Program-made: the position numbers and the translations under genes
Assembly (NCBI RefSeq): GCF_042432805.1
Contig: NZ_JBHLWO010000002.1
Location: 1,178,001-1,242,000 of the forward strand
Source: Olivibacter oleidegradans
Lineage (GTDB): Bacteria > Bacteroidota > Bacteroidia > Sphingobacteriales > Sphingobacteriaceae
Direction: 5' to 3'
Length of the DNA stretch: 64,000 nt
Part shown: positions 44,024 through 54,200 of the stretch, piece by piece
Position numbering within the stretch: position 1 is the first letter of the stretch
Layout of the letters: every line of letters starts with the position of its first letter
Notes under the pieces: generated by a model
What the model saw: the letters and a program-made list of their open reading frames with translations, nothing else
The model's database searches: none
What the model was told of the DNA's origin: nothing

Positions 44024-44440
44024 CTATACTTTCAGGTCCTGCTGAATTGCATGTTCTGCTCTTTCTATTAACCCAACATATATTTCCCCGTTGATCTCTT
44101 TGACAGGAAAGGTGGTTATATGGCACTCGTCTCCGTTTAGACATTCGCCTGTTTTCAATGAAAAGGTTTTTTTATGAAAGGGACAAGCCACTTTAGGTTC
44201 TCCTTGCTGCGAGCCGATCATGCCTCTCGATAAAATCATCTGCATTTTATGAGGGCAAAGGTTTTGGCACGCATACCATTCATTCCGATTAGTGAAATTA
44301 AATACGGCAATCTGGAGCTCTCTGTGCTTGAAGCACAGCCCGCCGTTTTCCGGAAACTCATCACTGGTACCAACCTTCAACCAATGATCTACATGTTGTT
44401 CGTCGGATGGTTTATAACTCAAATAATCTATTTTTTGCAT
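44024..44440 (-). CDS. nirD: Nitrite reductase small subunit NirD (Rieske-like)
   Basis: A 138-residue protein with a Rieske fold: NRNEWYACQNLCPHKMQMIL carries a C-x-H pair and VACPFHKKTFSLKTGECL carries C-x-x-H, so the full four-ligand set for a [2Fe-2S] cluster is present; E. coli NirD lacks these ligands. It is the small subunit of NADH-dependent assimilatory nitrite reductase and lies 18 bases downstream of nirB. Confidence 0.88.
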   Translation of the reverse strand: MQKIDYLSYKPSDEQHVDHWLKVGTSDEFPENGGLCFKHRELQIAVFNFTNRNEWYACQNLCPHKMQMILSRGMIGSQQGEPKVACPFHKKTFSLKTGECLNGDECHITTFPVKEINGEIYVGLIERAEHAIQQDLKV

Positions 44441-44458
44441 TTTTATTCATTTAAAACG

Positions 44459-46960
44459 TTACACAATAACATTCCAGTTAGTAGGAATTCGTTGTCCACG
44501 AAGCTCCTCAAATTGCAGGAAAGGATCGCCTTCGTCACTATTAGCAAAATGTTTGAATCGTCTCCTTATTGATTCGTTTTCGACAGCATGCTTCCATTCG
44601 CATTCATAGTTCGCAATTAAGCTTTCCATCTCAACTTCCAGTTCAGCTCCTATACCCAGCACATCATTAACGACCACATCATATAAATAAGGTAGTCCGC
44701 CTTCTAACTTGTTCAACCAAGTAGCCGTACGTGTGAGCGGTTCAGCCGTTTTAATGTAGTACATCAGGAAGCGGTCTAAATAGCGTATACAACTATCTTT
44801 ATCAATATCTCCAATCAGCAATTGCGCATGCTGCGGTCTTGCTCCACCATTGCCGCAGACATATAAATTCCATCCTTTCTCTGTTGCAATAATTCCAAAA
44901 TCTTTGGATTGAGCTTCTGCACACTCGCGTATACAACCGGAAACCGCTCCTTTTAACTTGTGAGGCGCTCGTAAACCCTTATAGCGATTTTCTATTTCTA
45001 TGGCAAAACCAACTGAATCCTGCACGCCGAATCGGCACCAAGTTGATCCGACACAGCTTTTTATGGTTCTTAGCGACTTTCCATAAGCATGACCGCTTTC
45101 AAAACCGGCTGCAATAAGCTCTTCCCAAATGGCGGGAAGCTCGTGCAATTGGGCGCCAAATAGGTCTATACGTTGCCCACCGGTAATCTTCGTGTAGAGG
45201 TTATACTTCTTTGCTACCTGCGCAATTACTAGTAGTTTATCCGGCGTAATCTCCCCTGCAGGTATTCTTGGTACTACCGAATAAGAGCCACCCTTCTGGA
45301 TATTGGCTAAGAAACGATCGTTCGTATCTTGTATGGTACTTTGTTTAAGAATAACTTCGTTCCATATGCTGGCAAGCAACGATGCTACTGCCGGTTTGCA
45401 GACCTCGCATCCGTCACCTTCGCCATAACGACCCAAAAGCTCGCTATAGCTCTTTATATTTTGAATTTTAATGAGGTCGTATAGTTCTTGTCTTGTATAG
45501 GCAAAGTGCTCGCATAGTGTTTTCTTGACAACCTTACCTTGAGATTCCAAAACAGATTTTAAAAGATCAGCCACCAGGGGTGTGCATCCGCCACATCCTG
45601 TGCAGGCCTTCGTGGCTTTCTTTATTCCTGCTAAATCAGTCAATTCATCTTTTGCAATCGCCTCACAAATGTTCCCTTTGCTAATTCCCTCGCAGGAGCA
45701 GATTTGAGCGGTATCGGGCAAGGAATCGACGCCCTGTCCACTGCTTTGTCCCGCACTGCGACTTCCCAGAATCAAATCAGCAGGATCTTCCGGTAAAGGC
45801 AAACCGTTTTGTGCAATTTGTAAAAGCATGTTATAAGAATCCGCCTCGCCTACCAGAATTCCTCCTTTAAGGTACTTACCATCTCTTGTTACATTAATTC
45901 TTTTGTAGACACCCTTCGCTTTATTTTCAAAAACAATGGGAACACACTCCTCTTCTGGATCCAGTGCGTCTCCAAAACTTGCAACATCAACACCTATTAA
46001 TTTAAGTTTAGTTGACATGTCAAAGCCGGTAAATGATTTGTCATAGTCCCCACATAGCCTGGAAGCCACGACTTCGGCCATTTCGTAACCTGGGGCTACT
46101 AATCCATAGATCATTTCATTATGTAATGCCACCTCTCCGATCGCATAGATATCCGGGAAATTGGTTTGCAAATGGTTATCTACCAAAATTCCACCCCTGC
46201 TGCCCGTTTGTATCCCACTTTTAGAAGCCAATTCATCCCGGGGTCTTATCCCGGCGGAAATAACCAACATATCACAATCCAATATACTTCCATCTGCAAA
46301 GGCAAGTCCAGCGATTTTGTCAGTTCCTAATATTTCCTTGGTGCTTTTTGACGTATGTATGTGTAAGCCGAGCGCTGATAACTTATTGCGCAATATGAAG
46401 GCTCCCCTTACATCTAATTGACGTGGCATTAAGCGGTCTGCAAATTCCACAATATGCGTTTCCAGTCCCATATCCAGCAAGGCTTTAGCTGCCTCTAATC
46501 CCAACAGGCCACCACCTATGACAACTGCTTTTTTTGCTGTTTTGCCGTAGATCTCCATCTGTTGTAAATCCTCGATAGTTCGGTAGGCAAAAACGCCCGT
46601 TTTATCGATTCCATGCAAAGGGGGGATAAAAGGAGATGAACCGGTTGCCAGTATAAGTTTATCGTAACTATCGCTTGTTCCTTTATGAGTGGTTATTTTC
46701 TTTTTTGTCGGATCAATTTCGGTAACCAACTCCCCAGTCACCAATTTAATATGATGTTCATTGTACCAGCCGGTAGGTGCCAACAGCAAATCGTCGGCTG
46801 ATTTTCCCGAAAAATATTCACTCAGATGAACTCTATCGTACGCAGGACGATGTTCTTCTCCATAAACGGTAATTTCGATGTGGTTACTGTTTGATTTTTT
46901 ACGTATTTTTTCGCAAAACTTGTAACTAACCATGCCATTTCCAACGATAATAATTTTCAT
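44459..46960 (-). CDS. nirB: NAD(P)H-dependent nitrite reductase large subunit NirB
   Basis: An 833-residue multidomain enzyme reducing nitrite to ammonia. In order: an FAD module (IIIVGNGMVSYKFCEKI at the start), an NADH module (VVIGGGLLGLEAAKALLD), two BFD-type [2Fe-2S] regions (CSCEGISKGNIC with CTGCGGC, then CEHFAYTRQE with GCEVC), the NIR_SIR half domains, and the siroheme/[4Fe-4S] site C636-x5-C642 and C676-x3-C680 (SCVGSTWC, SGCIREC). All four cysteines are present. The promoter region to its left carries TACGTA elements. First gene of the nirBDC-narXL-like operon. Confidence 0.93.
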   Translation of the reverse strand: MKIIIVGNGMVSYKFCEKIRKKSNSNHIEITVYGEEHRPAYDRVHLSEYFSGKSADDLLLAPTGWYNEHHIKLVTGELVTEIDPTKKKITTHKGTSDSYDKLILATGSSPFIPPLHGIDKTGVFAYRTIEDLQQMEIYGKTAKKAVVIGGGLLGLEAAKALLDMGLETHIVEFADRLMPRQLDVRGAFILRNKLSALGLHIHTSKSTKEILGTDKIAGLAFADGSILDCDMLVISAGIRPRDELASKSGIQTGSRGGILVDNHLQTNFPDIYAIGEVALHNEMIYGLVAPGYEMAEVVASRLCGDYDKSFTGFDMSTKLKLIGVDVASFGDALDPEEECVPIVFENKAKGVYKRINVTRDGKYLKGGILVGEADSYNMLLQIAQNGLPLPEDPADLILGSRSAGQSSGQGVDSLPDTAQICSCEGISKGNICEAIAKDELTDLAGIKKATKACTGCGGCTPLVADLLKSVLESQGKVVKKTLCEHFAYTRQELYDLIKIQNIKSYSELLGRYGEGDGCEVCKPAVASLLASIWNEVILKQSTIQDTNDRFLANIQKGGSYSVVPRIPAGEITPDKLLVIAQVAKKYNLYTKITGGQRIDLFGAQLHELPAIWEELIAAGFESGHAYGKSLRTIKSCVGSTWCRFGVQDSVGFAIEIENRYKGLRAPHKLKGAVSGCIRECAEAQSKDFGIIATEKGWNLYVCGNGGARPQHAQLLIGDIDKDSCIRYLDRFLMYYIKTAEPLTRTATWLNKLEGGLPYLYDVVVNDVLGIGAELEVEMESLIANYECEWKHAVENESIRRRFKHFANSDEGDPFLQFEELRGQRIPTNWNVIV

Positions 46961-46973
46961 ATCAGAGGTGTTT

Positions 46974-46979
46974 TACGTA
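46974..46979. promoter_or_regulatory. TACGTA element at the nirB side of the divergent promoter
   Basis: TACGTA within TTTTACGTATAT, 14 bases upstream of the nirB start. Part of the repeated element described for the nitrate genes. Confidence 0.4.
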
Positions 46980-47046
46980 TATAAACTTAATTTTTATCAA
47001 AAAAAGGAATATATTTTTAAAATAGCAAATGAAAAGCAAAATATTT

Positions 47047-47052
47047 TACGTA
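47047..47052. promoter_or_regulatory. TACGTA element upstream of the degenerate SUMT-like gene
   Basis: TACGTA within TTTTACGTATTT, 24 bases upstream of the ATG at 47076. With the box at 46974 it brackets the shared promoter region of nirB and this gene. Confidence 0.4.
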
Positions 47053-47075
47053 TTTTTACTTAAAAATAAGATGTT

Positions 47076-47795
47076 ATGAAATACACACTCATAAAGGATG
47101 CCGAAGACCTTCGCTTTCTTACCGTAAAAGCGGCGAAATGTATTGCCGAAGCACAATTTTTGGTGGTCGATTCAGCTATTTCGGATGAAATCAATGAGCT
47201 GGTACCTGTAAACAGTATTAAACTCCATATAAATGAACTTCGTAGCTATTTGTCAGCCCGTCCGGATAGACTGCCAAGCAACATTGTACACATTAGTGGT
47301 AATGATACCGACATCAGTGAGGAGGAAGGGTCGATAGTCTGCTATCTAAAAGGGATCGGATATCAGCTATCGATTATTCCCGGTGTGAACGTGGTTAATA
47401 GAATTGCAGGACAGAACCATTTCCCTTTAACCATTCGAAACCGTAATGAAAGCTTTTGGGTATGTGATGCCCGTTTTTTTTATCCATCTGTAAAAGAAAT
47501 GGTTGAAAAAATTCATGCGGTAGCTTCTTCAAATGCTGCAATGGCAATTAAACACATAAATATAGATGCCTTAAAATTCATGGCAACTATTATTAGTATC
47601 TATCGGCATCAAGAGACACCTGTCCTTGTAAACGATTTTGGCGGCGGTGTTGATTGTTATACGTTAATGGAAATACAAGACAGATTAGCGGAAGATCAAT
47701 ACAAGCTTGTTGTCATAAATCCCTGCGTACGGATGTTGAAGGCTGCGGCCTTTTCGGTGGAAGAAGTTTTAGAGAGTCGATTAGCAACGGGTTAA
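47076..47795 (+). CDS. Degenerate SUMT-like (tetrapyrrole methylase fold) protein
   Basis: A 239-residue protein that can be aligned end to end with the real SUMT on the other strand: AEDLRFLTVKAAKCIAEAQF matches the segment after its GAGPGDP loop, then VVDSAISDEINELVP matches VLYDALVNPAIL, GYQLSIIPGVNVVNRIAGQN matches NIETSVIPGVSSAIAVAELA, and SFWVCDARFFYPSVKEM matches DFWVITG. But the SAM-binding loops are gone: the GAGPGDP and GGDPYIFGR motifs have no counterpart. So it probably cannot methylate; a regulatory, partner or substrate-holding role in siroheme or nitrate assimilation is inference. It overlaps cobA by 4 bases at the 3' ends. Confidence 0.65.
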   Translation: MKYTLIKDAEDLRFLTVKAAKCIAEAQFLVVDSAISDEINELVPVNSIKLHINELRSYLSARPDRLPSNIVHISGNDTDISEEEGSIVCYLKGIGYQLSIIPGVNVVNRIAGQNHFPLTIRNRNESFWVCDARFFYPSVKEMVEKIHAVASSNAAMAIKHINIDALKFMATIISIYRHQETPVLVNDFGGGVDCYTLMEIQDRLAEDQYKLVVINPCVRMLKAAAFSVEEVLESRLATG

Positions 47796-48514
47796 CACCG
47801 CTCGATTGCCGCCGATTTCCCGATAACAAGAATTGCCGGTGTTAGAACTTGCTTATCAGCAATCTCGTGTAGAACCGTTTCAATAGTAGAAAATACCATG
47901 CGCTGATTATCCAGTGAGCCATTTTGGATAATCGCTATGGGTAAACTGCCCCTGCCCTCCATTTTATAAAGCTCAACAATCTTTTCTATATGCTGGATTC
48001 CCATTAATATTACAACGGTTTGATCTAATTTGGCGGCAAGATATAAATCCCTTGATAAGCCCCCATCCTTTGTTGAACCGGTAATTACCCAGAAGTCAGA
48101 AGAACCGTTTTTATTTATAAGCGAAATGCCTGCTAATTCCGCAACTGCGATAGCACTGGAAACTCCCGGTATAACGGAAGTTTCAATATTTTTCGATTTG
48201 GCGAATTGAAGCTCCTCGCTTCCACGTCCAAAAATATAAGGATCGCCACCTTTTAAACGTACTACATGTCCATAGCTATTGGCAAAATCAACTAACATTT
48301 TATTAATATTGTCTTGAACATAGGAATGACACCCCGCTCTCTTTCCAACAAATATTTTTTTTATATTTTTTTTTGCGTATGCTAAGATTGCGGGATTAAC
48401 CAGCGCATCGTACAAAACAACATCCGCTGTTTCGAGTGCGCGAGCACCCGCAAGACTTAGTAATTCCGGATCTCCGGGACCCGCACCCACCAATGTAATC
48501 TTCGGTCTTTTCAT
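47792..48514 (-). CDS. cobA: Uroporphyrinogen-III C-methyltransferase (SUMT)
   Basis: A 240-residue enzyme adding two methyl groups to uroporphyrinogen III to give precorrin-2, the precursor of siroheme for NirB. Intact motifs: VGAGPGDPELLSLAGARAL (loop 1), VRLKGGDPYIFGRGSEEL (loop 2), VIPGVSSAIAVAELAGI and LMGIQHIEKIVEL. No dehydrogenase/ferrochelatase domain is fused and none is nearby, so the last two siroheme steps are encoded elsewhere. It converges with the degenerate paralogue, sharing a TTAA at the ends. Confidence 0.92.
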   Translation of the reverse strand: MKRPKITLVGAGPGDPELLSLAGARALETADVVLYDALVNPAILAYAKKNIKKIFVGKRAGCHSYVQDNINKMLVDFANSYGHVVRLKGGDPYIFGRGSEELQFAKSKNIETSVIPGVSSAIAVAELAGISLINKNGSSDFWVITGSTKDGGLSRDLYLAAKLDQTVVILMGIQHIEKIVELYKMEGRGSLPIAIIQNGSLDNQRMVFSTIETVLHEIADKQVLTPAILVIGKSAAIERC

Positions 48515-48619
48515 CCTACTTCTTTATTTATTTTGAACCCCTTAATTGTCAACTGTAGTGCTTTACTTTCAATTGACTTATCAAAAATAAGTATATTTAC
48601 TTAATATAAAACAATAATT

Positions 48620-48637
48620 TACGTAAAAATTTGCGTA
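48620..48637. promoter_or_regulatory. Paired TACGTA/TGCGTA elements between cobA and moeA copy 2
   Basis: TACGTA (48620-48625) and TGCGTA (48632-48637), 12 bases apart, in the divergent promoter region of cobA and the nitrate reductase operon. Confidence 0.4.
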
Positions 48638-48681
48638 TATAGATTTTTTTATGCTAAATTTGATCACGATAAACCTCTCTT

Positions 48682-48687
48682 TACGTA
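48682..48687. promoter_or_regulatory. TACGTA element upstream of the nitrate reductase operon
   Basis: TACGTA in TTTACGTATAA, 59 bases upstream of the moeA copy-2 start codon; third box in the same 230-base intergenic region. Confidence 0.4.
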
Positions 48688-48745
48688 TAAAATCGTAGAA
48701 CAAGGGTTTGCGAAAATCAAAAGTTATTAAACGCGACGAGAAGCC

Positions 48746-49918
48746 ATGATTTCATACGAAGACGCCTTACGGCTTATTTCCTCAAGCACAAAAAAACTCC
48801 ATCAGATGACAATCTGTCTTTCTGATGCCTTGGGTTATCGCTTGGCTCAAGAGGTAAGAGCTGACAGGCCCTATCCTCCCTATAATCGGGCAGCCATGGA
48901 TGGTATTGCTATTCGTTTTCAAGATTATTTAGACGGTGTGCAAAATTTTAACATTCAGGAGGTTATTTATGCAGGGAGTGCTAGTGATGGGGTATTAACC
49001 CATGGAAATTGCTATAAAATTATGACAGGGGCTGCAGTGCCATCTTCTGCTGATACGATCGTGCGTAACGAAGATTTGCTATATGTCGCAAACAAGGCGT
49101 CAATTGTTCATCATGAAAAGATCAAAAGCCATGCAAATATTGCTTTACGCGGACAAGATTTGCAAAGTGGCGAAGTGGTTATCCCATACAATACTTACAT
49201 AACGCCTTCTATAATAAGTTTATTGGCGACACTTGGTGTAACTAATCCCGTGGTTTTCCGTAAGCCGAAGGTCAGCGTTTTTACAACGGGCGACGAAATT
49301 GTAGGACTGGAAGAAAGTCCAAATGAAGTGCAAATACGAAATAGTAACCAATATCTCTTAACGGCTTTATTGGCTAAAGACGGCATTATACCTGAATCCA
49401 TTCGGCATATTAAAGATACTGAAGCCGATCTGTATAAAGGTTTTATGGAACGCATGGATAGTGACATCATGCTCGTTAACGGTGGGGTTTCTGCCGGTGA
49501 TCGCGACCTGGTGCCAACCGTTATGAAAACACTCGGAGCAGAATTGCTCTTTCATCATGTAGCGATAAAGCCCGGAAAGCCATTATGGTGCGGAAAACTT
49601 CCCAGTGGCTGTTTGGTGTTTGGTATACCCGGGAATCCATTTTCGTGTTTGACAACCTATATATTGTTTATTAGATCTTTCTTAAATTCCAAACCAACTA
49701 GCTCAGTTAAGTTTCCGTTGGCATGTGATCGGATTGGAAAGTCAACCTTCGACGATTTTTTTCCTGTTCAATTTTCTGAGGAACATAAGTTAGCGCCTAT
49801 CCCAATCAATGGTTCCGGTGATGTACGACTTGGTCTATTTGCCGATGGTATAGCACGTCATCATCGTGCGAATCGAATACTTAAAAAAAACGATTTAATT
49901 TCATTTTACGCTTTTTAG
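48746..49918 (+). CDS. moeA: Molybdopterin molybdenumtransferase MoeA (copy 2)
   Basis: A 390-residue MoeA: EDALRLISSSTKKLHQMTI opening, MDGIAIRFQDYLD loop, IMTGAAVPSSADTIVRNEDL, MLVNGGVSAGDRDLVPTVM and KPLWCGKLPSGCLVFGIPGN. It is clearly different in sequence from the moeA copy in the cofactor operon. It opens the plus-strand operon with narK, nasC and the rubredoxin protein, behind TACGTA elements, so it is probably induced together with nitrate reductase to load its molybdenum. Confidence 0.9.
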   Translation: MISYEDALRLISSSTKKLHQMTICLSDALGYRLAQEVRADRPYPPYNRAAMDGIAIRFQDYLDGVQNFNIQEVIYAGSASDGVLTHGNCYKIMTGAAVPSSADTIVRNEDLLYVANKASIVHHEKIKSHANIALRGQDLQSGEVVIPYNTYITPSIISLLATLGVTNPVVFRKPKVSVFTTGDEIVGLEESPNEVQIRNSNQYLLTALLAKDGIIPESIRHIKDTEADLYKGFMERMDSDIMLVNGGVSAGDRDLVPTVMKTLGAELLFHHVAIKPGKPLWCGKLPSGCLVFGIPGNPFSCLTTYILFIRSFLNSKPTSSVKFPLACDRIGKSTFDDFFPVQFSEEHKLAPIPINGSGDVRLGLFADGIARHHRANRILKKNDLISFYAF

Positions 49919-49938
49919 TCAACAATCAATTTAACATT

Positions 49939-51246
49939 ATGCTTATGAAAGCCTCGACTCTCCAACCTTTAAAAAAACTGCCCTTGTTCAGTCTAAAAGG
50001 ACTACAGATGCGCACCTTCCACATAACTTGGCTTATGTTCTTTATTTGCTTTTTTGGATGGTTTGGTCTTGCTCCACTAATGCCCACTATCAGGGATGAA
50101 ATGGGGCTTACAAAAGAACAGGTCGGAAATATCATTATTGCTTCCGTATCATCTACAATCATAGCACGCTTAATTATTGGCCGATTATGCGATATCCTAG
50201 GGCCTCGGAAAACTGCCGTCTGGCTTCTTATAATCGGTTCCGTGCCGGTGTTTTCGGTTGGATTAGCGCGTTCTTATGAGACCTTTCTTCTATTTCGTTT
50301 AGCTATCGGGGTTATCGGCGCATCCTTTGTCATCACTCAATACCATACCAGTATGATGTTCGCAGCGAATATTAAAGGAACTGCAAATGCCATTACAGGC
50401 GGTTGGGGTAACTTAGGTGGAGGGGTAACCAATATGGTTATGCCATTGATATTTGCCGGTATTGTTGGGTTTGGTTACGGGCCGGCGTATGCATGGCGTT
50501 ACGCGATGATTGTTCCCGGTATACTGATGTTGATCGTCGCTTTTCTCTATTGGCGATACACCAAAGATACGCCTGCCGGTAACTTTGATGAAATTGATCG
50601 ACATACAAAACAAAATCATAAAACGGATTGGAAAGTTTTAAAAGATTGGCGCATATGGGCATTAACACTTGCTTATGCGATGTGTTTTGGTATGGAGATA
50701 ACTTTTGATAACGTTGCGGCACTTCATTTTGTGGACGCGTTTTCTCTTTCTCAAAGTAGTGCAGGATTCTGGGCAGGCATCTTTGGTTTTATGAATTTAT
50801 TTGCACGCGCCTTAGGAGGGATAGCGGCGGATAAAGTGGGATTATCTTACGGAATTAGAGGTAAAGGGGTGCTGCTTGGCCTCGTACTGCTATTGGAAGG
50901 TCTTGGTGTTCTGTTGTTTGCTCAGGCAGGATCATTTCTTTTTGCTATCGTCTCCATGTTGACCTTTGCGCTATTCTTAAAAATGGCAAACGGAGTTACA
51001 TATGCCATCACACCGTTTGTAAACAAGAAGAATGTTGGACTTATCAGTGGCATTGTAGGGGCCGGTGGTAATGCGGGCGGAATGTTTTTCGGCTTCCTTT
51101 TTAAGTCAAACCAGATCACCTATACCGAAGCTTTCCAATATATAGGCTTTATTATTCTCGGTGTGGCTTTCGTGATTTTCGCTACCCCATTTAAAAAATC
51201 GAAATCAGGTTTGGTGGAAGACACAGAATTGATTATACAGGCTTAA
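49939..51246 (+). CDS. narK: NarK-type nitrate/nitrite MFS transporter
   Basis: A 435-residue MFS protein with 12 helices. NarK hallmarks: FICFFGWFGLAPLMPTIRDE in helix 1 (conserved Arg region), RLIIGRLCDILGPRK, and the nitrate signature GVTNMVMPLIF in helix 5 with GWGNLGGGV before it, repeated in the second half as ISGIVGAGGNAGGMFF. Family members take up nitrate or exchange it with nitrite. It lies 20 bases after moeA copy 2 and 10 bases before the reductase gene. Confidence 0.9.
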   Translation: MLMKASTLQPLKKLPLFSLKGLQMRTFHITWLMFFICFFGWFGLAPLMPTIRDEMGLTKEQVGNIIIASVSSTIIARLIIGRLCDILGPRKTAVWLLIIGSVPVFSVGLARSYETFLLFRLAIGVIGASFVITQYHTSMMFAANIKGTANAITGGWGNLGGGVTNMVMPLIFAGIVGFGYGPAYAWRYAMIVPGILMLIVAFLYWRYTKDTPAGNFDEIDRHTKQNHKTDWKVLKDWRIWALTLAYAMCFGMEITFDNVAALHFVDAFSLSQSSAGFWAGIFGFMNLFARALGGIAADKVGLSYGIRGKGVLLGLVLLLEGLGVLLFAQAGSFLFAIVSMLTFALFLKMANGVTYAITPFVNKKNVGLISGIVGAGGNAGGMFFGFLFKSNQITYTEAFQYIGFIILGVAFVIFATPFKKSKSGLVEDTELIIQA

Positions 51247-51256
51247 TCAATCTTAC

Positions 51257-54200
51257 ATGAAAGATGCTAAGAACAGTTCAAAAGAATTAAAAAGCACCTG
51301 CTGCTATTGTGGGGTGGGATGTGGTGTTGTTATTGAAAAACAATCTGATGGAACTATTCGTGTAAGAGGCGACGAGAGCCATCCTTCAAATAAAGGTTTA
51401 CTTTGTAGCAAAGGTATGAATCTTCATCATACTGTGAATGATCAAAGTGATCGTTTACTATTTCCCCAAATGCGGTACCACAAAGATATGCCTTTACAGC
51501 GTGTAGATTGGGACACTGCACTTGAACGCACGGCCGCAGTATTTAAAACGTTCATAAAAAAGTATGGTCCAAACAGTGTTGCCTTTTATGCGTCAGGCCA
51601 ATTTCTAACCGAAGAATATTATGTGCTGAATAAATTAGTGAAAGGCTTTATTGGAACCAATAACATTGACACTAACTCGAGACTATGCATGAGTAGCGCC
51701 GTTGCGGCTTATAAAATGACGTTAGGTGAAGACAGTGTACCGGTGTGTTATGATGATATCGAGTTAAGTGATTGCATTTTGGTTGCAGGGGCGAATCCCG
51801 CATGGTGTCACCCCATCATTTGGCGTAGAGTTGAGAAACACAAAGCCGGCAATCCAGCTGTTAAAATTATTGTCATAGATCCGCGTGTTACTGATAGTTG
51901 CGCTATAGCCGATCTGCATTTGCAGATACAACCAGGTACAGATGTTACACTATTCCATGTCATTGCAAAACTCCTCATCGAGGCGGGCAAAGTGGATTGG
52001 AACTTTATTGAGTCGCATACTGACGGTTTTGAAGAATTAAGGGACCTAGTTTTGACAATTTCCGTCAGTGAGGCATCGGATATATGTGGTATCAGTGAAG
52101 ACTATATCTATAGGGCCGCTGAGTACATTGGATCTGCCAATGCATTTTTAAGTATGTGGACAATGGGCTTGAATCAAAGCGTCGTGGGGGTCGATAAAAA
52201 CGTCAGTTTACTGAACTTACACCTACTGACAGGTACAATCGGGAAACCTGGCTCCGGTCCTTTATCGCTTACCGGCCAACCGAATGCTATGGGTGGACGG
52301 GAAGTAGGTGGTTTAGCTAATTTACTTCCGGCACACAGGGATCTAAATAATCCGCAACACAGAGAAGATTTGCAGGTCTTTTGGGGAGGAAAAACAATTG
52401 ATTCAAAGCCCGGGCTTACCGCTACTCAAATGTTCGATGCGCTCAATGAAGGTACATTGAAGGCTATTTGGATTAGTTGCACGAACCCGCTAATCAGCTT
52501 GCCGGACGTGCGGAAAGCAGAGCAAGCTCTCAAAAATGCGAAATTTGTAGTAGTACAGGAAATAAGTAGTAAATCGGAAACACTTGCGTATGCAGATGTG
52601 ATTTTACCTGCTGCCGCTTGGAGCGAAAAGGAAGGAACAATGACTAACTCCGAGCGTCGCATTACTTACCTCCCCAAGGTAAATAGGCCTCCAGGTGAAG
52701 CCTTATCTGACCAAGAGATATTTTGCCGATTTGCAAAAAAAATGCAGTTCAAAGGATTTGATTTCCCTGATGCTGAAGCTGTTTATCTAGAACATGCCCA
52801 ATTAACAAAAGGAATGAATATCGATATCAGCGAATTGACTTATGATATCTTAAGGAGCAATAGAAGTATCCAGTGGCCATACACAGAACAAAAGTCAACA
52901 CCCCGCCTTTTCACAGACCTTAAGTTCTATACCAATAATAAACGAGCAAAAATTTATGCTGCATCAACCTCATTAGGAAGTGAAAAGCCCGACGACGATT
53001 ATCCCTTTATTCTCACGACAGGAAGAATACGCGACCAATGGCATACAAGAAGCAAAACCGGAAAAGTAAACAAATTAAACCAGCACATAGCTCGGGCTTA
53101 CCTCAGTATACATCCTGATGATGCGCGAGAATTGGGATTAAGGGAAAACGATATTGCTCATGTAAAGTCGCGTAGAGGAGAAACAAGTGTGCCTTGTAAA
53201 CTAGATAAAGGGATAAAAAAAGGTGTGGTTTTCTTGCCAATGCATTGGGGAAAAATATTGAACAGTGACCTTAATCGAACCAACAATTTAACGAATAATC
53301 TATTAGATCCCATTTCAAAAGAACCGGATTTTAAATTTTGCGCCGTTCGTATTGAGAAATTTTTCAAACCAAAGCAACGCATTGTGATCGTTGGAGCCGG
53401 AGCTGGGGCATTTGGTTTTATTAAATCTTATCGTGAAAAAAATCAGATCGACGAAATTATCGTTTTCAGCAAGGAAAACACCTCATTCTATAATAGGGTT
53501 ATGTTACCGGATTACATTAGCGGTGAACAAAACTGGGAGCAGTTGTTGAAGATGAGCGAAGAGGAAGAGAAAGATTACAGAATAACACTTCTTAAAGGGA
53601 TAACCGTCACGGGGATAGATCGTGAATCAAAAAAGGTAACAGATTCGAGAGGTGTAAAAACACGCTATGATATACTTATTTTAGCAACTGGAAGTAGACC
53701 AACGCTCCCCAAGGGGGTTCCGCTTTTGCAGGGAATATTTACGATGCGTAGCCGCTCCGATGCAGATGAATTCAAAAGCTATTTACCACCAAATGGACAT
53801 GTTGTTATTGTAGGAGGTGGACTGTTAGGGCTGGAAATGGCAGCATCGTTGCGAAGTATACACCTAAGCGTCACGATTGTTCAACGTGTGTCCCGTTTCC
53901 TAAATAGGCAACTTGATACACTGGGGAGCCAGTTATTACATGAAGAAATGGTCGATCAAGGCTGCGACATTTATTATGAAGATGAAATTCAACTATACTA
54001 CGGGAGCAAGTATTTAACGGGTGTGGGCTTAAAAAGCGGACGGAAGATTGATTGCGACGCCCTTATATTCGCAATAGGTACCACACCTAATATTGAATTA
54101 GCAAAAGATTGCGGCTTGACCTATAAACGTGGAATAACCGTAAATGGGCGCATGGAAACGAATGATCCCGCTATATTCGCCATTGGAGAGATTGCAGAAT

